DNA of 64,000 bases, from positions 7,729,917 to 7,793,916 of the forward strand of contig NC_026501.1 in NCBI RefSeq assembly GCF_000182925.2. Direction: 5' to 3'. Position numbers and translations under genes: made by a program. Shown here piece by piece: positions 11,973-21,303 of this stretch. The notes under the pieces are model-generated. The model made no database searches. It was not told the origin of the DNA and worked only from the letters and a program-made list of their open reading frames with translations. Position 1 is the stretch's first letter; each line of letters begins with the position of its first letter. Source of the stretch: Neurospora crassa OR74A. Its lineage: Eukaryota > Ascomycota > Sordariomycetes > Sordariales > Sordariaceae.

Positions 11973-12731
11973 ATGAACGCCATCTTCCTCCGAATGCCCC
12001 CCACTCCCCTTCTTTCGGGTGTCCCTATACTCGGTATGGCTCGCCTCCGATGAGAAATCCAGTCTTAAAAAAAAATCACGCCCAGGTCTCCCCACAACCG
12101 AGCACCAAGCCGCCTTCGCAGCAGAATGCTGTTCACTCAACGCTCAACATACTAGCCTCCGGAGCTCGGGATCGCCATCTCTCCTTACCGCGGCCAAGAC
12201 CGAGTTCACTGTCCCATCGACATTCGCCTCGCTGTCCGCCGATGAAGGAAACCTTGACCAGATCCCAGTGATAAACTATGAGCATTTTACCGCTTCCCCA
12301 AGCAGACGACAGCCCTGCAGCATCTTCCCAAGCTCAGGAGCAACCGGATCTCACAGTCCCGGCACTAGCGACGCCTTCAGCGGCCTGGATCCTTACATGC
12401 CGCTGCACTTTCGGTTTCTGCACACCAGCGCCTAACATTCTTCCTTGTGGAACTCGCTGCTGCTCAGGCGAATGAAGTGGGCAGTGCTGCAGGACGGGCT
12501 GGAGAGGATGCCGCCTTGAGGCCAGATGATGAAATACTGAAAAGGGTTGCTGAGGACGTGGATCCAGCTGTGCTCGAACAACAGTCTGTACTCGGAAGGG
12601 CTGTGTTATGTCAAGGCGTTGGAGGAGGTCGGGGTCGAGGTCATGGACGATGTGGTGAGGGCGGGTGGCCGTATACGTCCTGGTTGAAGGCGCCGCTGTT
12701 CGAGAGGACGTGGGAGGCCGATGAGAGATGA
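11973..12731 (+). pseudogene. decayed protein-coding gene with several frame changes, family not recognised
   Basis: Coding-like sequence switches frame at least three times without plausible introns. One frame is open from about 12070 to 12435 and ends LDPYMPLHFRFLHTSA. It continues one base out of phase as LTFFLVELAAAQ and then RVAEDVDPAVLEQ. It shifts near 12583 to LYSEGLCYVKALEEVGVEV and shifts back near 12657 to GGWPYTSWLKAPLFERTWE, ending in TGA at 12729-12731. In each block the chosen frame has clearly GC-rich third positions while the others do not, which argues that it once coded. A possible original start is the ATG at 11973. I do not recognise the family. Alternatives are base-call errors in the assembly or an unusual spliced gene. 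It converges on atp7, which is on the other strand. Confidence 0.5.
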
Positions 12732-13005
12732 CTTGGGGGTTTGGACGGTTGCTTGAATCAGAGAGGTAACAGGGGGAGGAAAGTGAGGTGAGCGTCCTCG
12801 GAGCCGGCTGGGAGGTAAGTGAGTGAGCTAGCTGCGTTAACGGATGTGAGTGACTGAAAGAAGGTTCGTGAAGTATTGTAACGGTTGTCAGAAGTCAAAG
12901 TGAGAGATAGAGAATGCGACTGATCCGTAGTTCCTTGGCGCATTCCTGCTATCTACAATGCTAGAGTACATAAACAAATGGAAGCGTTGACTGAGGGGTC
13001 GCCAT

Positions 13006-13848
13006 TTATAGTACGGAGAGATCGCCGAAACGCTCCTGTTGTCGTGGTCAGTATATGCATCATCCACCACCCAAGTCCCAGTTCTGGGACATGAACATAC
13101 CTTGTAGCCAGGAACGGACCAGCGGCCCTTGGAGACAAGCTTGGAGGTCTTCTCGTCGATGGAAGGCTCGGCAGCGGCAACCTCGTCCTGTTCGCAAACT
13201 CGATGATCAGCATCATGGCCCAGTCCCAGGACTCCATGCGCCCTCGTCCTCGTCCGTCGTCTAGACGTCCAGAACATACCACAGTAAGCTCGTCGAAGGG
13301 ACGGGCAGTCTCGATGTTCGTGAGAGTCTTCTCGAGATCCTTGAGCTCAAGGTCGACCTTGGTCTTGGTGGCCTCGGCGTTCTTGATGGCCTCAACCTCG
13401 AAGGCCTCGATGGCCTTGAGCTGGCGGTTCACGTCATAGGTGGCGGGCTTGAAAGAGGTGAAGCGCTTCTCGATCTCGTTGACGATGGCTTGGTTCTTGA
13501 GGGTGCTGCGGTAGGCGGCGAAGTCGACGGTGGTGGGGAGCTCCGAGAGCTGCTGGAGCTTGCGGCGGGCGTCGTCGTTGCGCTTCTTGAAAGCCTGGAG
13601 GCTGGCCGCGGTCTGACCACGAAGGCCGAGGGAGGTGGTGATCTTGGCCCAGTCGACCTTGAGAGCTGCGTTCCGCTGTTTTTCGACGACAGGCAAAATT
13701 AGCTCAGCTTCTTTGCGGCATCATGATGGCCCAAGGCGACGGGGCTTCGACGGCGCAATTGACGGCCACGAACTTGAGCCACCCATAAATGGCAAACGGT
13801 CGCACGGCCAGAGTCTCCCCACTAACGGATTGCACTTACTGCGGCCAT
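13006..13848 (-). CDS. atp7: mitochondrial ATP synthase subunit d
   Basis: Four exons on the minus strand: 13848-13840, 13675-13280, 13187-13101 and 13035-13006, giving 173 residues. Introns are 164, 92 and 65 nt with GTAAGT or GTATGT donors and CAG acceptors. Subunit d belongs to the peripheral stalk of F1Fo ATP synthase in the inner mitochondrial membrane. The protein follows fungal orthologues throughout: a start of MAA then [11 protein letters not shown], the [19 protein letters not shown] block, helical [13 protein letters not shown], and an end of [18 protein letters not shown]. The first exon codes only three residues and the last only nine plus the stop. Both are fixed by splice phase and homology. 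The decayed gene at 11973-12731 lies downstream in opposite orientation. Confidence 0.95.
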
Positions 13849-14832
13849 TTTTGCGGTGGTTCTGAGGTGGTCAGGGAGTGGAGGTCAATCGCTGCCAGTA
13901 TCGTTGCTTGCACTCGGCAAAGAGTTGAAGCAGGCCTATGCGGGCGATCGCGAAGCCGTCACGTGACTCTACCCCAGTGGGATGATCGGGTCGCGACTCA
14001 CGGCGAAGATGTTCTTTACAACTTTTGCGCCAAGCCAGAAAATTGAGCATTTGTCAAGTGAATGGAAGCTATAACAGTTCGTCTGGTGGCCCAGTTGAAT
14101 TTCTCGCTGAACAAACGGCACTGACGCTCTGGAGCTGACGTTTCCGTGCGCATTCAGTGTGTTCATACTCACGGAAGGTACCGGAATGCCCAAGCTCGTC
14201 CTAGACAGAATAGTTGAGATCTTCGATATTATACCCTGGTTATACTCTTACTACGCATCCAAGCGTCTTCATTACACCTCGGGTCTTAGGTTCTAGGCAA
14301 CTCTTGGATAGAAGTATTTGAATGGGACTCTACTTTGAATTGTTGTAATCCCTATCACAGTCTTGCAACGGCCTTATTTTTAGAGGAAGAATCTTGGCGA
14401 GCGGTAGCGGACTGGTTTACCTAACCCGTTTGTTGGTCTCATCTATTTTGTCTCGGATGAGGGGAGGTACCGGATGGAATGCCTCAAGTGAAAGCACACC
14501 ACGTTGCAAACTCTTCACAACAAAATCCGTGAAGTCTCATCAGGAGGAGATCAAATCTGCACATATGAAGATGAAGCTCTTCCAATTTCCCGTGGAGCTT
14601 AAACTACGACCGAATGGACCATGATACCTTTTATATCCACGGCTGTCAAGAAGGTAGGGACAGAAGGTGGCCTAATGATATGAATACATGTCGAACTCAA
14701 CAATTCGCTAAGCCGTCGAGGATGAGAAGCTTCGCAGTCAATGGTACTAAGACACGATAGAAGCCGTATGGCGGCGGGGTTGGTGGGCCAAGAGGTATAT
14801 TTTAACGTCAATCAAGGGCTCCTAACGACAAC
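13849..14832. other. intergenic region, atp7 promoter and NAC alpha 3' end
   Basis: About 1 kb holding the atp7 promoter side and the 3' flank of the NAC alpha gene. Only short unrelated open frames. No distinct motif recognised. Confidence 0.5.
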
Positions 14833-15658
14833 TCAGATGCTCAACGCCATGATGGAGTTGACGATATCGTTGTCGTTCTCTTTGAGAGCCTTGATGGCCT
14901 TCTTGCGGGAGACGTTGGCCTGGGTCATGACAAGCTCGATGTCCTTGTCCTCAATACCCTCGGCGTCGACCTCCTCACCCTCATCCTCCTCTTCCTCCTC
15001 CTTGGCCTTGCCAGCCTCCTCGTGCTCGTGGGTGTGGCCGGCGTGGTCGTGCTCAGCGGACTGGCTGGCGAGCTGCTGGGCAGCGGCGGCCTGGGCAGAG
15101 GCGTTGAGGTCCTCAATCTTAGCCTCACCGAAGACGCTGTCCCAAGGGTTAGTCTTTGAACCGGCGAGGTGACCGGAGAGGTACCGCGACGAAGCGGACG
15201 GGCAAGCTCACATGTAGGTGTTGCTGTTGGGAGACTTGTAAACCTCAGGGTTGTTAATGACGAAGAGAATCTGGTCGTCTCTGTTAGCTATAGTAGTTCC
15301 CCACCAGAAAGGGAGCTCCAAGCTTCCGCCTTGAAACACAAAGCTGTCCAATCGCGGGGCTGTCCACGACGGCAGGAGTGCTGTGCCAGCAGTCGCTCTT
15401 CCAATGTTCCCAACTCACGTTCTTGGGGCGGCGGAGGGTGACGCGGGTGATGCCGGGCACGCGCTGGAGGTGCAGCTTCTCAATGGCCTTGCGAGCCTTC
15501 TTCTCGTTGCGGGAGTGGATTACGGCCTGGGAGCCAGCGGGAAGGCTGGAGTCGCCAGCCTCGATATCGGACTCGTCATCGCTGGAGTTGTCGAGATCCT
15601 CGACCTGGGTCTTCTTAACCTCCTCCTCGGGGAGCTCCTCAACTCTGGGATCGGCCAT
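14833..15658 (-). CDS. egd2: nascent polypeptide-associated complex subunit alpha
   Basis: Three exons on the minus strand: 15658-15419, 15270-15212 and 15136-14833, giving 200 residues. Introns are 148 and 75 nt. With the beta subunit this protein forms NAC, which binds nascent chains at the ribosome exit tunnel in the cytosol. An acidic N-terminus is followed by the NAC domain at about residues 47-115: [16 protein letters not shown], then [11 protein letters not shown], then [20 protein letters not shown] and [11 protein letters not shown] His/Glu-rich linker leads to a C-terminal UBA-like helix bundle at about 162-200 ([20 protein letters not shown]). The exon 2/3 junction splits the Ile codon before VFGEAK. 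Length and layout are standard for the family. Confidence 0.96.
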
Positions 15659-17121
15659 TTTGATAGCTAGTTGCGGATTGACTGGTCAGCTCTCTAGCCC
15701 CGCACACAATCGCACACACACCACCGCTCAAATGCGTCCTGTTTTGCACTCATTCTGAGCTGCAAAAATGGCAATATCGTGCCGGGGCGACGGGCCCGAG
15801 CAAAGGACGGGTACCACGAGTGTGCATCTCCTCGTCGCACTCACATTGTTGAGAAAATACCGCTAAGGTTTGATATGCGGGGTTGTGAAGGGGTCGCAAG
15901 GCGTGGTGGGAGAGAAAAAGTTCGGGATCCAAAATTCACCAAAAGTGCGTGCACGCCCCCGGCCCCGGTGTGTGATCGCTCGACCGGGCACAGCAGCCAC
16001 TGCCCAGCTTGCCCAGGAACCTCCTTTGTCCGATACCCCTCGGTAACCCTAATCATCATGCTAGTTCAATTTCTACCCGACCAGACTGTGGAGCCCCATA
16101 TGCGTATAGAGAGGGTCTTGATGAACAATGTCCACATTTACCCTCAACGACAATGTACTATGTAGTCCAAGTTGTTCACGTAGAGATTGTTCTGGTTGGT
16201 TGGTGATTGCGGATTGTAACTGACTTCTGCTTAAGCATTATTTTGTTCTTCAAGGTTGCGCTATGCTAAAAAATGGCCGATGTTGGAGATTTCTGCTCTG
16301 GATCTACCGGGCGTAACTCGCCCTCTTGATTTGTCTTGGCAGGGGCCATCACCAGTGAGGTCATCTTCAAGATGTACTCATAGCGTCGTGTGTTGTATAA
16401 GTCCGAACTACTCACGATGCCGAACAATCTTCACCAGCAGCTTCACAGAAGTTTCCCAATGGTAAAAAGTTCATAAAGTAATTCGAAACGTCTGTTGTTG
16501 ACCATGGCAAGCCATGATTACCCTCTAGCAAACTTGACATGGGATCGAGTGCTATTATGTCAAGTCCCATATCTTTATGTGGATGTCAGAACGTCAACAT
16601 ACAGCTTCACGTGCGGATAGCGTGCCACAACCCACAGCCAGCCGAACAGGAACCAACCGTGACCAAGAAGTTGTTGTATCCCTTGTCTGTCCATTCCATC
16701 CACCTCTGCTGCCACAAGTCGCCCGTCCCAACCGCGCCAGACGCGTAGTCAAACCATACCATCACTTCACACCAAATCCGAAGTCACCGGGGCGCAATGG
16801 TCACAATCTGGTCTTCCCTGTCCGGAGCTCGGATATGTTCATCACAGCTTGCTTTGATTGATTCCAGCTCCTCAGATAAACCCAAGAAATGGTGGTTTTT
16901 AGGGGGTATAGACCTTGGGGTCATTTTTGGCTTAATTCGCATTTTCCCTATGACGCCGCAAGCCACCCTGATGATGTGACAAAAGAGGTCTTCCGAATGC
17001 GACGCAGAGAGGTATCCCAGCAACCCTGATGCTGATGTTGTTCATGCAGACCGTTTCGAAAAACCCTCCACCCAAGAACCATGCCGACCAAACGCTCCCA
17101 AATCTAATCATCCCAAATCAA
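15659..17121. other. intergenic region, NAC alpha promoter and eL14 3' flank
   Basis: About 1.46 kb. The NAC alpha promoter side contains a short AACCCTAA (telobox-like) match at about 16043-16050. Nothing else recognisable. Confidence 0.45.
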
Positions 17122-17637
17122 TTAAGCAGAGGCCTTGATCTTGGCGAGAGCCTTGCGCTCCTCGAAGCGGCGCTGCTTCTTGAGGCGCATAACCTTGAAG
17201 CGGTCGAAGTCGGTGAGGGCCTTGCGGCGCTCCTGCTGGAGCTGCTTCTTGGCCCAGTTGCTCTCCTTCCACTTGGCATCGATGCCAGCGGCCTCCCAGG
17301 CCTTCTTGACGGCACCAGTGCGGGCACCACGGGGAAGCTTCTCGACGACGAGGGGGGTGAGAAGGGTTCTGGAGAGGGAAACGACGCCGCGGGGGGCAGC
17401 GAGCTTGGGGTCGGACGAGGGGCCATCGACAAGGACCTGTGTATCGCGAAAAATGATCGTTTAGTTTCCTGTCCTCGCGTCTTGAATTCAAATCGCTGGT
17501 TTCCATGCTCGGTTCAAACATACGCGCTTGTGGTCGACGATCTCGACGATGGTCGCGAGGCTGCCGCCCTCGAGCTTGAGGACACGGCCAACCTCGACGA
17601 GGCGCCAGGCGCTGGAACCGATCTGGATATCCGCCAT
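17122..17637 (-). CDS. rpl14: 60S ribosomal protein eL14
   Basis: Two exons on the minus strand, 17637-17524 and 17436-17122, with one 87-nt intron (GTATGT donor, CACAG acceptor), give 142 residues. It is a structural protein of the large cytosolic ribosomal subunit. An N-terminal KOW-type beta-barrel covers about residues 8-45 (RLVEVGRVLKLEGGSLATI, then VDHKRVLVDGP). The eL14 C-terminal region follows, with AWEAAGIDAKWKESNWAKK and a very basic tail of QQERRKALTDFDRFKVMRL ending in KIKASA. Length matches fungal eL14. The intron falls between Arg38 and Val39, inside the KOW domain. The gene is divergent from the LYC1-type gene at 19323. Confidence 0.96.
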
Positions 17638-19322
17638 TTTTCTTGTCGGTCTGAGTTGGGATTTGCTGGGTCAGCGACAAGTCGGGAATCAGGGGAAAAG
17701 TGCGGATTGTCGCAAATTTCAGGAGAGAAGCCAAAAACGCCGTGTGATAAGCTAGAGGCTTGGGGGGGTTCGATATGCGTACCTTTGATGCTGGTTACGA
17801 GGCCGTCAAAGAGTCCAAGTCATCCACCTTGCATCGATATCCAGACCAATTTTTGTGTGCGCTCCAGTAATTGGCAGGGCTAGGCGAAAAGTTGCGGACA
17901 CAGGTTTTTCCGTCTCCGTGGCTTGGCTCGCAAGGTTCCTGACGCAAGGGTGTCTGCCCCAACTAGCGCGGGGTTATCCCGGCCCAGGCTCCAGTGTAAG
18001 TGGGTCTTATCGATAACAACCAGCAAATGCAGTGGAACTTATCATGGCCTTGACCATTCACCTCACCTCTCGTCACCAACATCGTTAAATCGAAGGTCTC
18101 GACATAACCTTGCTGGTCAACAAGCAAAGCAAACGAAGTGCGCTACGACATCACGCACTGGCAACATTCCTCATCAGACCCGCCTACTTACACAAGCCCT
18201 GACGATTACCAGTTACCTGCTCTTCCTGATCCCTCTTGTCCAGATTCTCTTCTTGACATGGTAATTGGGTTAGTATGGAGCGTTTATCGACATGGTCCCG
18301 TCGTGGTAAGGCCTTATGATGCGGGAACGCGAAGTCGGCATCGAAAATGATGGATTACCAGGTGAAGATTAGAATCTCTCTTTCATTTCGTTCCCCTTTT
18401 CCGTCGTTGCAAGCTGGTTACCTCGCAACTCTTATGACTGCACACCACGTTCCCACATACGTTTCGGGCCTTTTTGATAAAGCAGCTGTTGAGTTCGTCC
18501 CTTGATGGACCAAGCTGATCCACAAGAACCTCATCCTTCATGCTCAATTTTGTTCAACGTTCAAAGATGTCAGTCCACTTTTACGCCCTTCACTTTAATT
18601 TTCTAGGACTCAAAGGTGTATGGAAGCTGGGGGACGGGATGCCTTCTTCAGGAGGTGCTTAAAGAAGCAGGTGAAGTCGAACATCATCGCATGACAGATC
18701 CGCGTGTGATGACCGAAGGTCGGATTGTGGGCTGGCTAGGTCGGCAATTAAGCTTTTTGATGGATCCACTGCACTAACAGGCACAATGGTCCGTTTTCGC
18801 AGCCGGTGATTCCTCGAAATCATGTGCAACATTTATCAAAAGTCATGGTAGCATCATAGCCATCGTATTCTCATATGAGGTTCCCCGTTACCCAGTTTGT
18901 TCTCAGGCTTTTAGTGACTCATGCCGGGACGCCCGCTAAGACGTTGCCCAGAACGAAGAGATGCAGTGATTGGTGAAGCAGCTTGGACACAAGCCTGCTC
19001 TGCGACTCTGACAGCCCTTCAAAACACGACGTGGAAACTGTACGAGACGTTTGTTTCGAGCAGCTGTCGGGCCGAACAACCGACGTGGGGAACGTACGAG
19101 ATGGGTGTTTCAAGCAACTGTCGGGCTGAGCAGCCTTGCTTCTATATACCTTGAATCTCCGGACCTCAGACTACATCTTTCCGTCCTTCAGCTGTGGTTG
19201 CTGTCCTCATTCGAGTCTCTTCCCCCAACAATTAACTTAATCTCAACTCGCATTGACGCTCTTCCTCTGCCGCTGACAACCAACCGTCATTTGCAAATTG
19301 CTGCACAGCCAGCGCAGTCATC
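17638..19322. other. divergent intergenic region, eL14 and LYC1-type promoters
   Basis: About 1.7 kb between divergent genes. It should hold both promoters. A 54-bp imperfect tandem duplication lies at 19027-19134. No supported gene. Confidence 0.5.
19027..19134. repeat. 54-bp imperfect tandem duplication
   Basis: Two adjacent copies, 19027-19080 and 19081-19134, are aligned with no gaps. Both begin CGACGTGG and share CTGTCGGGC near the end. By eye about a dozen positions differ. The second copy ends about 190 bp before the LYC1-type start, so it lies in the promoter or leader. Confidence 0.85.
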
Positions 19323-20435
19323 ATGGCACAACCGCTAGCCATTACGGCAGCCGATACCGAGTTTTGCGAGGCCACACCGGAGCAGCGAGAGCTAGCATGG
19401 AAGCTTAACGGCGCTGCTTGGGCGCGACCCATGTCCATTGAAACCTATGTTGCGCAGGAATTTCACCTTTCGGAACAGGAGCTTACCAAGGACGGGCGTT
19501 GCAAATACTGGGTACTGCACCTGACGGGATATCCTCGGCAGGTCATCGCGAGTTGCGAAACTACCAGAAAGAAGGTCTTGATTTCAGAAAACGGCGTTTC
19601 GCGAGAGGGCTACGGCTACGGTATTGCCAGTGTGTACACCAACCCAGACTACCGCCGCCAGGGCATGGCCGCAACCTTGCTCCGCCGTGTGCAGGAAGCA
19701 ATGGATCGGGACAGCGATCTTAGCGTCTTGTACAGCGACATTGGCCGGCAGTACTATTCGAACCTGGGCTGGCATGTTGTCCCCAGAGATGAGCTCACTC
19801 TTACCTACATTGCGCCCGCCTCGACTAGTGACAACGAGACACCTACCCTCCAACACAGCCAACCCGGCAGTATACGGTACCTGCGTCTCGAGGACCTGCG
19901 CACTCTTTGTGAGGTGGACGAGCTTCATCTCAGCGCTCGCTTCGATCGAATCCCAGCCGACGGGGCAAGGCATGTCGCATTCTTGCCCAGCTTTGCTCAG
20001 ATATCGTGGCAGGTCGCGCGGGCCGAGTTCGTCGCAGGAAAGCTGTTAGACGGAACCCCAGAGAATGTGGGGGCCATTACTAGTAACGGGCGAGCTTGGA
20101 TCTACTGGAGTCACGACTGGAAGCGGAAGAAGCTCAAGATTTTGAAGGTCGTCACTGTGCTAGAATCAACACAGCAACAGCGCATTTATGACATCAGGGT
20201 CCTTGTGGAAGCCGCACTGGTTGAGGCAACCACGTGGGGTCTGGGGACCGTGTTGCTGTGGAACCCGGATGAGGAGACAGCGATGGGCTGCAAGGCCGTG
20301 GGTGATGTGCATCCCCATGATATCGATGTCGTGATCGACGAGAATGTCGATCACAGTATCTCGTCTTTACGATGGGCTGGCGGCAAGCACAAGAATACGG
20401 TGTGGGAAGACAACTATTACTATTGCTGGTGCTGA
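19323..20435 (+). CDS. LYC1: LYC1-type N-acetyltransferase (GNAT family)
   Basis: Single exon of 370 residues, stop TGA at 20433-20435. The layout resembles Yarrowia Lyc1, the lysine N6-acetyltransferase that starts lysine breakdown with acetyl-CoA. The N-terminal GNAT fold covers about residues 15-170. Its acetyl-CoA loop is visible as YGYGIASVYTNPDYRRQGMA at about 97-116 (RRQGMA being the Q/RxxGxA element), and LYSDIGRQYYSNLGW follows at about 140-155. The long C-terminal half (LRWAGG, YYYCWC ending) is typical of this fungal family and is not found in short GNAT enzymes. The ATG context is good (CATC before ATGG). Substrate is inferred from the family and has not been shown. Confidence 0.8.
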   Translation: MAQPLAITAADTEFCEATPEQRELAWKLNGAAWARPMSIETYVAQEFHLSEQELTKDGRCKYWVLHLTGYPRQVIASCETTRKKVLISENGVSREGYGYGIASVYTNPDYRRQGMAATLLRRVQEAMDRDSDLSVLYSDIGRQYYSNLGWHVVPRDELTLTYIAPASTSDNETPTLQHSQPGSIRYLRLEDLRTLCEVDELHLSARFDRIPADGARHVAFLPSFAQISWQVARAEFVAGKLLDGTPENVGAITSNGRAWIYWSHDWKRKKLKILKVVTVLESTQQQRIYDIRVLVEAALVEATTWGLGTVLLWNPDEETAMGCKAVGDVHPHDIDVVIDENVDHSISSLRWAGGKHKNTVWEDNYYYCWC

Positions 20436-21284
20436 AGTCGGCTGGTTTGCTTCGCCTTGGAGTTCCTCCTCCGTTCTTTTTTCCGCTTTGACCGGGTAGT
20501 TATGACTTAGACATGGAAGACTTTGGATTGTACGGTTCCGGCATAACTTGGATGGTCAGACGAGGTTAGAGGTTTAGACCAGCCGGTCCAATAGAGAATA
20601 CACGTGGTGAAACTGGTAGCAGACATGAGTCCTCTGAGGTGAGCTGAGCTATGAAGCTTGGCTCAAGTCTGTCGCAGCTTACACCGAAATGAGGCTTCGG
20701 CCACGTGATCACATGTTCTCGTTGACGTGACTGAAAGTCGAGAGAAATTCAAGAGCGCGAATTGGTTTGGTTTTTCCTGAACTGAAAGGCGAAATGAGAT
20801 GGATGTTAAGACTTTGATCTGGACGTTTGGACAGTTCCGTGTGGCCGTTGAGGTACCCTCGTGGAACCCGTTGCGCGCTGTGGGACTGAGTTATGCAGTA
20901 CATGGGGCCTGGGCTATGGAGCGGCAAGGTTCCGAGCGGTCAAAACGGGACCAGGGCAAGACACTCCTTTAGCGTGGGTTCATCCGAGAACCTTCAGGGG
21001 CATTTCGACTGACGCCGGGCTTTTGCTGACAAGGGTCCAGTTCCATAGGTCCCTTTTGGAACGGAAAACCCCCCTCTGCCCCCAACCTAGGTACTGCATT
21101 TCGCCAACGAGGGAAAAAACCAAAACCACGATCATGTTAGCACAACTTCGATGCATCATTTCATCCGCAGTCTAACAGCCAACTACTTTAGACAATGCTA
21201 CCCCAATTCCATCTCTGATCAGAGATTTACTCCCGAAACCTCTCCTTGAATCTCGAACCAGCGAACCCGCGTCGAGATGCGAAC
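20436..21284. other. intergenic region upstream of the NPP gene
   Basis: About 850 bp with the LYC1-type 3' flank and the promoter of the phosphodiesterase gene. A short upstream ORF at 21277-21303 overlaps the next start codon. Confidence 0.5.
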
Positions 21285-21303
21285 ATGTCCCTCCGATCGC
21301 TGA
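21277..21303 (+). promoter_or_regulatory. 8-codon uORF overlapping the NPP start codon
   Basis: ATG at 21277 opens an eight-residue frame (MRTCPSDR) that ends in TGA at 21301-21303, past the main ATG at 21285 and in another frame. A scanning ribosome that used it would bypass the main start. Whether it lies in the mature leader depends on the transcription start, which I cannot see. Confidence 0.5.

Noticed and set aside
17029-17883. 284-codon plus-strand frame
   Set aside because: Antisense shadow of eL14, spanning its intron.
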